Below, one piece after another: positions 1 to 6,906 of a stretch of DNA of 12,926 bases (within the stretch, counting starts at the first letter, position 1; every line of letters starts with the position of its first letter). The notes under the pieces are model-generated. The model saw only the letters and a program-made list of their open reading frames with translations, ran no database searches and had not been told where the DNA came from. Source of the DNA: Polyrhizophydium stewartii (taxonomy: Eukaryota; Chytridiomycota; Chytridiomycetes; Rhizophydiales); contig JADGIZ010000490.1 of NCBI GenBank assembly GCA_027604665.1, positions 1 through 12,926 on the forward strand. Direction: 5' to 3'. Position numbers and translations under genes: made by a program.

Positions 1-70
1 TGCTCGTTGTGTCGCTCCCGCTCTTCTCACACATGCGTCGGCTCTCGCTGACCCTGCAATCTCTGCACAG
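1..70 (+). other. Probable 3' end of an intron of the TDP1-like gene
   Basis: The stretch ends in a typical local acceptor: CTGAC at 47-51 followed by CACAG ending at 70, the same spacing seen in the introns further right. The open frame that follows carries the first recognisable TDP1-like residues. A promoter or an unrelated upstream sequence cannot be excluded because the window starts here. Confidence 0.3.
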
Positions 71-990
71 CCGCCCCAACTCGCTCCACACGGGCTGGAA
101 TGAACCGTCTGCAGCATATCCCTGAGCTCGATGCGTCAAAGTCTGGGCACTGGCTGATGCATCGTTGCTCTCATGTGACGCGGCTGCGAGTTGCGAAGCT
201 GGCGCATGTTGTCATCGCAGTTGCAGTCGTGCCTGCCAGCGGATTCATGAGCCAGTGCGGAAGCTGCAGGCGCGAGTAGCCAAGCATTGATGACGATCCG
301 ACGGCTCTACCCGGCACTCAAAACCTGAGGCAGCGGCGTGCCCTCGTGTCCAGCGCAGATGAAGTGACTTGGCTCGACGACGTTTGCTGGCGGCTTTCCA
401 CTGCAATGGTTCATCTCACTCTCGGCCTTGATCGACAAGGTGCGGCCACTGCGTGTCTCTCCGATCTGCGAGCAGCAGCTTGCCGCAGGAAAGCGACGCT
501 CACGAAGGCGTGCTTCTCGACATGTGTCATGGAAGAGGACTGGTTCCTCGAGCAGGTGCCGGAGCACATCAAGCTGTGCGTCGCGCGTCAGAAACCCACA
601 GGTTCGCTGCACAGCGTGAGTCGCTGTTGCTGCTCCTCGCTCGGACAGTCGCACCATGCACTCTGAGGCTGACGCACGCAGCCGCCAGTGTCTGCAGATG
701 AGCGACAACATCCTGTTTGTGTTCCCCCGAATGTCCGAGTTTGGCGTGATGCACATCAAGCTCATGGTGTGCAGTCGCCTGATCTGCATTCCAGCTCAGA
801 TGTCCGATCATCCTTGATCGCTGACGACACCGCAGCGGCTGTGGTATCCGCGGTTTCTGCGGGTTGTCATCACGTCGGCCAATCTGATGCGGTGCGACTG
901 GGAGGACCTTGCGAGTGTGGACCTCATGGGGCATGCGATCGGAGCGGCTGAGTTCTGCAACTTGATGCTGATGCCGGACTGGCTGGTCAG
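71..990 (+). pseudogene. Tyrosyl-DNA phosphodiesterase (TDP1)-like gene, N-terminal half only, probably truncated
   Basis: TDP1 removes topoisomerase I peptides and other adducts from DNA 3' ends in the nucleus, using two H-x-K motifs from two phospholipase-D-like halves. Recognisable pieces, in order: NRLQHIPEL (from 103), which resembles the family's LNRI-x-G-(I/L)-P start; VTWLDD (364-381); a segment ending VMEEDWFLEQVPEHIKLC (about 490-585), the conserved D-(D/E)-W-L block; an exon at 698-766 with FPRMSEFGVMHIKLM, containing the first H-x-K; and an exon from 836 with WYPRFLRVVITSANLM and CDWEDL, containing the conserved SAN and DWE. Introns 616-697 (82 bp) and 767-835 (69 bp) are both phase 0, GTG...CAG, with CTGAC branch motifs. 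Intron limits around 141-353 and 382-488 are uncertain. After about 914 the resemblance stops: no QDFP-like motif and no second H-x-K appear before the next gene, and the frame ends at a TGA at 1043. The 5' end may lie outside the window. A live gene with an unrecognised 3' half is the alternative. Confidence 0.6.
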
Positions 991-1742
991 GTATGTGCTT
1001 CGGAGCCAGAATCGGCAGTGTGAGTTTGAACGTCTTCGGGGATGAGTGCGGCTTGAGCCACGAGTCGGCTTGGATCAACTGACACCAGCAATGTGCTCGC
1101 ACAGCCATCTGATATCATAAGCCATGTGGATGCTGTCGGCCGAGTGATCCAGCAACAACTGCCTGCGCTTGCTCGAGTCGCCATTCGAGCCCAGTGTGTG
1201 TTGGGCACAGACGCGAGTTGGATGCCACACTGCCGCTGCCGTTCGCTGCCAACGAGCACGCGGTTGTGACTGCACTCAATATCGCATGCGAGCAAGCACC
1301 TTGCAGCGCAATGCCTGGCACCCACCGGCGGCTGTGTGACGGCGGCAGCTGTCGAGGCGCTTGTTGGAAACAGCGAAACGCGTTGCCTGCATCAGAATGT
1401 CACTTCTCCGCCCAGCGGCCGACTGCCCACTCGCCCACTCGCCTGCAGGTGCGCCGCGCTGCTCGGCCACGCTTCTGGCTGCCCTCACACGGCCGGTCAT
1501 CGTGCGCATGGCGTGCCGTGCCTGTGCCTGTGCGGCGGCCTGCATGGTGCAGTCCGCAGGCGGCTGCTGCCCAGTCCGCCTCGGCCGCCAGCACACAGAC
1601 TTGGACTCGCAGCGCCGTGCGTCGTCCCCTCGGCTGACTCCGCCGCCACGCCTGCCCGCAGGTGTCCCGCTGTCGTTGCCGCACGCACCCGGCACACACC
1701 TTGCCCGGCCGCACCGCACCGCACGCCATCGCAGCCCACGCA
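991..1742. other. 752-bp stretch without a recognisable gene
   Basis: A GTATGT donor-like site at 991 and a CTGAC (1078-1082) followed by CACAG (ending 1104) look like the edges of another intron of the TDP1-like relic. The joined frame hits a stop within a few codons, so I did not accept it. Alternative joins read an open stretch from about 1090 to 1265 with no family resemblance. From about 1340 the sequence becomes very rich in C and G with short CTG/TGCC repeats, and all six frames are open by composition. A well-formed acceptor (CTGAC at 1634-1638, CCCGCAG ending 1661) lies just before the Crinkler-like gene. It may mark an intron in that gene's 5' region, followed by an open frame from 1662 that is continuous with the coding frame. 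Confidence 0.4.
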
Positions 1743-3221
1743 ATGCAACGCAAGAAGCGCAGCCGGCACGGTGCGTCTGGCCGTGAGCGAGCTCGGCCCT
1801 CGCTGCCGCTGACGCTGCTGCCCCGCTGCGCCGCTGCGCCTGCAGCCGGCCGCACACTGCCGCAGACGCTCTTTGTCAAGGTGCTCGGCGACAGCCGTGC
1901 ACAGCCGATCGCCGTGGCCAGCGGCGACGCAGCGTCTGGCCGCGCGCTGCGCACCGTGGCCGACCTCGTCGATGCGGCCAAGGCGGCGCTTCCCCACCTC
2001 ATCGGCAGCATCGACGCCAGCAGGATCACAGCGCATCTCGACGAGCAGCGGGCACGGGCCGGCATCAGGCTCCGCTCCGACATGCTGCTGCGCGACCTGC
2101 CGCATCCGAGGGACACTCCCCTCCCAGGCAGCACCAGCGACAGTCCGCTCGTCATTAGGGCACCAATTGCACCAAAGCTCGTTCGAGGTCGCTGCGGAAA
2201 GGCCACATTCGAGTTCTATCATCATTGTCCAGAACAGAGCCACTTCAAAACCTTGGAGCTGGATCTGAACTGCGGCAGAGTCAATCTCTACCGATTGTAC
2301 GAGCAGCTCCGGGTTAGTCGCTCGTACTTATTGATTGGTCTCGGCAAGTCAGGCTTCATCATCGATAATAGTTGCTACAACAGCTTAACCAGTTTTGAGC
2401 CAAATCAGACTTACCGGTTCCTTTTGCTGCGGCCACAGGGCATTCGCAAAATCACCGTCACAGATGATACTCTCGACAGAGACGCGCTGCTGGCCGAGTT
2501 TGGCATCGACATCGTTTGCGACGCATGGAACCTGCGCGCCGAGGTCGAGCAGCACTGGATCCAGTGGCAGCGGCCGTCGGTGCCTGGCAACATGGCCCAA
2601 ACACTCGAGGAGTATCTCAACTTTGGCTTCATCGAACCTGCCACCAAGCGCAGCGTGATTGTGTCTGCCATTCTCCAGCACGTATTTTTGGCCGCCAGAG
2701 TTGGCAGAGACCTGCTCTATTTCGAGGAGGATGTCTGTCTGCTTTTCCTCATTCCGCGCATCAGCTCCGATCGACAAGTGACTTGGATCCACTATGACGG
2801 CAAAGTTGACTTTGCATTCGGTCACACGGATTCCTTCGCGTGGATATCGGAAAGCATTGCAGTGATAGTGTGCGTTGTCAAGACGCAGGAGACGTTCGAG
2901 ATGGCGCACACACGAGCGCTCGGGCAGGCGGCCGCAGCACTCTCCATTAGGTCGCATGCTTACTACAACAATCGCCACTCCCCAACGTCTGTGTTCTTTG
3001 TCGTCACCGACTCGCAGAAGTGGCGGTTCTATCAGCTGTTCGACGAAGGCACGTTTCTGCGCTGTGTTGCGTCTGACGTGATGGAGTTGGGCATGTCAAC
3101 AAACAGCGATGGAAGGCAGCAGATTGGGATCCCAAGTCTCAAGCGCTTGTACTCGCGGCTGCTGTGTGTCGTCGAGAAGTGCTGGGAGACAAGCCCGTGT
3201 GTCGAGCGCAAGTTTGATTGA
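1743..3221 (+). CDS. Crinkler (CRN)-like protein with ubiquitin-like header and PD-(D/E)XK-type C-terminal domain
   Basis: The predicted protein has 492 residues from the first ATG in frame (1743); the frame is open back to 1638, so a spliced 5' exon joining at 1662 is possible. Residues 1-40 are basic (RKKRSR at 3-8) and contain no clear signal peptide. Residues about 42-139 fit a CRN-type ubiquitin-like header: TLFVKVLGD, a TVADLVDAAKAALP helix, an LRSDMLLRDL strand, and the closing G-S-x3-S-PLVI. Residues about 155-230 form a second module of similar shape (LYRLYEQL... FIIDN... NQTYRFLLL). Residues about 300-440 look like a PD-(D/E)XK nuclease fold: GKVDFAF (Asp356), the core strand VIVCVVK (Lys380), a following helix with Gln395, and TDSQKWRFYQL (422-432), matching the family's 'TDG..W.FY' strand. 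The E of E-x-K is Val378, so catalysis is doubtful. CRN proteins are effector-like or antagonism proteins, often nuclear; that role is inferred here. Codon use is less GC-biased than in the genes to the right. Confidence 0.6.
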   Translation: MQRKKRSRHGASGRERARPSLPLTLLPRCAAAPAAGRTLPQTLFVKVLGDSRAQPIAVASGDAASGRALRTVADLVDAAKAALPHLIGSIDASRITAHLDEQRARAGIRLRSDMLLRDLPHPRDTPLPGSTSDSPLVIRAPIAPKLVRGRCGKATFEFYHHCPEQSHFKTLELDLNCGRVNLYRLYEQLRVSRSYLLIGLGKSGFIIDNSCYNSLTSFEPNQTYRFLLLRPQGIRKITVTDDTLDRDALLAEFGIDIVCDAWNLRAEVEQHWIQWQRPSVPGNMAQTLEEYLNFGFIEPATKRSVIVSAILQHVFLAARVGRDLLYFEEDVCLLFLIPRISSDRQVTWIHYDGKVDFAFGHTDSFAWISESIAVIVCVVKTQETFEMAHTRALGQAAAALSIRSHAYYNNRHSPTSVFFVVTDSQKWRFYQLFDEGTFLRCVASDVMELGMSTNSDGRQQIGIPSLKRLYSRLLCVVEKCWETSPCVERKFD

Positions 3222-3407
3222 ACAGAGTGCAGCATGCGCCGTTTCTGGTGCCGCAGCCGGCAGTCTGTGATGCATGATGATTTGATTGCCCCAGTTCTGC
3301 TTGATCCACACTTTCTGTCCAAGCATCTGGCAGCAGAACATGAATGGCAGTGGGCTGCTATGCGGCCTCAAACAAGATTCATTGCAATCGGCATTGCCAG
3401 TTGACTA
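3222..3407. other. Convergent 3' intergenic region
   Basis: This 186-bp gap separates the stop codons of the Crinkler-like gene (TGA 3219-3221) and the glutaminyl-tRNA synthetase (TGA 3408-3410, minus strand). It should hold both 3' UTRs. No AATAAA is present. An AATGAA on the minus strand (3378-3383), about 25 bases past the synthetase stop, is a weak candidate polyadenylation element. Confidence 0.4.
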
Positions 3408-6217
3408 TCAGTTGCCCTTCTTGTCCTTCTTGCTGTCCTCCTTGAGCGTCACAGTGCGGTTCAGCACAAACTTGCGTGCGGTGACATCCGAATCGCGGTC
3501 GACGCAGAAGTAGCCAACTCGCACGGCCTGAAACTTGTCCTCGACCTTGAGGCCAAGGATGCCCGTATCCGCGAGCGCGCCAGGCACAACCTGCAGCGAG
3601 TCTGGATTGAGGTCGGACAACCAGCCGCCGGGGACTTCCTCCTTGCTTTGTGGGTTGGCATGCAGGAACAGCTTCGAGTACAGGCGCGCTTCGACCTTGA
3701 CGGGCGAGTTGTGCTTGGGGCTCTCGGCGATCCACTGGATGTAGGTCTTGTCGCGGTCCTTGCCCGTCTCGTACGTGGCCTTGATCTCGACAACCTTGCC
3801 CGAGGCATCCTTGACAACCTCGTTTGCCTTGATCGGGTGCGGCACGTTGAGCAGGCCGATTGTCTTGCCCAGAACAAGGCGCTTGAAATCGGGGTCGTTG
3901 TCGAGCTCGCGGAAGTCGGAGCGGTCAATGTAGAACGTGCGCGTGAATGGCAGGACGCGCGAGCCGTAGCTGTCATCGCGCGGCTTGTTGGGCACGGTCA
4001 GCTCGAGGCCAAAGTTGGCTGCGACGTTGGTGAGCGTGACCTTGACCGGGTCAAGGACGACAAAGTAGCGCGGCGCGACCTGGTTCAGGTGGTCGCGGAC
4101 GTATCCCTCGAGGCGGTCCGCGTTGATGGTGGTGTTGGCCGTGGTGACGCCCATCTCGCGCACAAAGGCATTGATGGACTCTGGCGTGAAGCCGCGGCGG
4201 CGCAGGCCGGCGAGCGTGTACATGCGCGGGTCGTCCCATCCCGAGACGTAGCCCTCGGTGACCAGCTTGTTGAGCTTGCGCTTGGACATGACCGAGTTGG
4301 TCAGGTTGAGGCGGCCGTACTCCCACTGCACGGGCTTGTACAGCTCGAGGGCGTCAACGAGCCAGTAGTACGACTCGCGCGAGAGCGTAAACTCGGTCGT
4401 GCACATCGAGTGCGTGATGTCCTCGAACGAGTCGCACAGGCAGTGCGTGTAGTCGTAGGTCGGGTAGATGCACCAGTCCTCGCCCGTGCGGTGGTGCGGC
4501 GTGTACATGACGCGGTACGCGACCAGGTCCCAGAATTGCGGGTTGGGGTTCTGCATGTCCATCTTCATGCGCAGCGTTGCCTCGCCCTCTGCGTAGCGGC
4601 CCTCCTTCATCTTGCGGAACTCGGTAAGCGACTCCTCAATCGGACGGTTGCGGTGCACGCACTCGGTGCGCGGGCCCTTGCTCTCGCCGCCGCGATGCTC
4701 GTGGATCTCCTCGCCCGTGCAGTGGCAGACATACGCCTTGTCGCGCTTGATGAGCTCGACGGCCAGGTCGTACAGCCGCTGGAAGTGGTCCGACGAGTAC
4801 GTGATTGCCGAGGGCTTGAAGCCAAGCCACTCGATCATGTCCTTGATAGCGACAAAGTACTCCTCGAGCTCGGCCTCTGGGTTGGTGTCGTCGTAGCGCA
4901 GATTGGTGATACCGTTGAACGCGGCTGCGTAGCCAAAGTTGATGTTGATGGCCTTGGCGTGGCCAATGTGCAGGAAGCCATTTGGCTCGGGTGGGAACCG
5001 CGTGACAACCTTGCCGCCCGTGCGCTTGAGATGCTCGGCCATGATCTCGGGACGGATCTGGGGGTTCTCGCCAGGCCGGTGCAGCCGTGCGAGCTCGCCC
5101 TCAAAGATAAACTTTGAGCTGCGAGCGAGGTCCTCGATGCGGCGCTCCGTGTCGGCGGCGTCTGGCGTCGGCGCAGCGGCGGGGCCGGCCTTGGCTTTGG
5201 CCTCCTTCTCCTTCTTCTTCTGCGAGTGCAGACCAGGCCCGTATGCAAGGATGTGCCGACGATCGTGCACGCAGGAGGCGGCAGATAAGCGCGGCGATAG
5301 CAACAAAGGGCGTCAGATGAGCGGAGGCGGAGGCGCAGGCACGCAGCGCGGGGACTTGCCTTGGCCTTGGGGTCGTCGCGCTCGTCCTTGGGGCCTAGCA
5401 GGGCGAGAACCTGCTTGTCCAGCTCCTCCTTGACAGCAAGCGAGTTTGCCCAGCGCAGCCGGGTGCGGAGCTGGCCGAGCAGCGGACTGACGCCCTGGTA
5501 GCGCTTCTCGTCGAGCTCTGGCCTGGCGGCGGCAATCACCTCGGCGACAGCGGCGGCGATCTCCTCGGGCGTGACGACGACGCCTGCATCGGGTGGAAGG
5601 TCGCGATGTGAGCCTCGAGCACGCAGACAAGGCCGTGACAGCAGCAGCAGTTGTCGACCCACCAACGCCGCACGCCTCGTTGAATGCAGCCTCGTCTATC
5701 GAGTCACCCGCCTTCTCGGCGAACTTGATGCCGGCTGCGGGAAGCATCGCAGGACGCAGTGGTGAAGGAATGTGCGTGCAGCGAGAGCACAGGCGCATGG
5801 CGCGGGTCAGCGTGGGGTTGGCATGGTGCGGGGGGCTTGCCGCCGCAGAGCAGGGGACCACGCACCCGAGACCTGATCGCTGGTCGCGAGGCGGCCAGCA
5901 GCGACCGCGCGCGCCAGGTACGGCAGGTGCGGCAGAGCGCCTTTGGTGGCCGTCGAGGCCAGGGCGTACAGCAGCGCGCCAGTGGCCTTCTCGGTGCCGT
6001 CGGCAGCGCCGGCCTGGGCACGAGCCGCACGGGCCGGGCAGGCGGCCACGAGCAGGGGAGTCGTCAGCAGGCCGCGACGATCAGCGACGAGGCGGACCAG
6101 ACGCACCTCGCGGACGACGAGCTCGAGCGTTGGCGCCAGCTTCTTGTTGGCGGCGGTCTCTTTGGCCTTGGCCTCGGACAGGCCGATGCGCGTAAACAGC
6201 TCTGCGAGATCGGCCAT
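3408..6217 (-). CDS. Glutaminyl-tRNA synthetase, cytosolic, complete, five exons
   Basis: This enzyme charges tRNA-Gln with glutamine using ATP. Exons in transcript order: 6217-6107, 6013-5866, 5734-5663, 5583-5360 and 5219-3408, joining to 788 residues, close to the usual eukaryotic length (about 775-810). The ATG at 6215-6217 opens MADLAELFTRIGLSEAKAKE, which matches the eukaryotic N-terminal appended domain. That domain continues through GALLYALA, ACGVGVVVTPEEI (across a junction) and DKQVLALLGPK. A charged linker (KKKEKEAKAKAG, from residue 186) leads to the class I catalytic core: PPEPNGFLHIGH (about 261-272), RYDDTNP (about 293-299) and VMSKRKL, the KMSKS equivalent (about 495-501). The anticodon-binding beta-barrels follow, and the tail is Lys-rich. 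Introns are 93, 131, 79 and 140 bp; phases 0, 1, 1 and 0 all keep frame. Intron 4 has a GC donor. No defect is visible. Confidence 0.95.
5220..5359 (-). other. Probable GC-AG intron of the glutaminyl-tRNA synthetase gene
   Basis: On the minus strand the exon ends AAG and the intron starts GCAAGT (5359-5354), the standard context for the GC donor class; it ends CTCGCAG at 5220. The join is phase 0 and links ...DPKAK to KKKEKEAK, as expected between the N-terminal domain and the linker. No GT donor nearby gives the right frame. Confidence 0.75.
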
Positions 6218-6906
6218 GGGCGTGGGCGTGGGCGGGGTGGGGGTGTGCGAGAGCGAGCGGATCGGGCTTGCGGGCACTGGGCGAAGCGTCGCCAGCGCGC
6301 CAGCGGGCGGCTTTTGGCCACCGCGGCGACTCGCATGATGCAGGTGACGTGGCCAGCCGGCCGGTGGGCGCTGCATGCTGCTGAGCGTGAGCGGGGCGAG
6401 TCCGCGCACAGCCTCGCATCGCGCGCCTCTGGTGCCAGGCCCCGCCGCTGGCCGCAGCGCCTTTGTCGTCCGCGCCGCGGCACGGGCGCCGCGAATCATC
6501 TTTCGGTCAACGCTGGCCGACAGCTGTCGCCCGAGCAACATCAGCCATCCTGCGCCATGGCATGCGCCAGCGCGATGCCCGCAACACCCGGCGCCGCGCG
6601 GTGCTTGCTGAACCTACGCATGCATGGGCGATGCGGCGATTGGGGGTTGACAAATGGGATAGAGAACTCGGATCCAGGAGTCAGACACCTCGTCTCTTAA
6701 CCAGACTTTGAGCACCGTTCCCAGATGCGATGCTGGGGGATACGGCGCGATGCGACGCAGCATCGGATCCAGGGCAGTGCCCGGAAGCCTCCTCGTCGGG
6801 CCAACCCGGCGCCATCATCTCACTGGTCCATCGTGCTCGCGTCGGCCGCGCTCGACTCAACTCAAGATCGGCAACCCGACTCCAACGGCCCCCGCGACGC
6901 CGCGCC
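6218..6906. promoter_or_regulatory. Divergent promoter region between the synthetase and TGFBRAP1-like genes
   Basis: The two start codons, pointing in opposite directions, are 689 bp apart, so this stretch must hold both 5' UTRs and both promoters, or one bidirectional promoter. Sequence elements that may matter, none proven: a CCAAT box on the minus strand (6639-6643), a GTGACGTGG element resembling a bZIP/CRE site (6344-6352), and a relatively AT-rich patch at about 6645-6670. Open frames across this region are compositional. An ATG at 6730 is in frame with the downstream gene and would add 59 residues, but these do not resemble the family. Confidence 0.45.

Noticed and set aside
100..279. 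Short open frame (59 codons) starting at ATG 100
   Set aside because: Its first residues match the TDP1 N-terminal block and the rest up to the TAG at 277-279 reads as probable intron, so it is not called as a separate small gene.
991..1104. Third intron and continuation exon of the TDP1-like gene
   Set aside because: The donor and branch/acceptor signals look good, but the resulting frame stops after a few codons and alternative joins give no TDP1 resemblance.
1276..2243. Several overlapping long frames on both strands at 1276-2243
   Set aside because: The composition here is so GC-rich that all frames stay open. Only the frame continuous with the Crinkler-like protein shows family motifs.
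3648..5117. 489-codon open frame on the + strand
   Set aside because: It lies wholly antisense to the last exon of the glutaminyl-tRNA synthetase, whose G/C-ending codons suppress stops on the other strand. The translation is Val/Ala/Leu/Arg-rich and resembles no family.
5593..6700. Long + strand open frames (for example 5759-6700)
   Set aside because: They are antisense to synthetase exons 1-4 and introns, with Arg/Gly/Ala-rich shadow composition and no domain resemblance.
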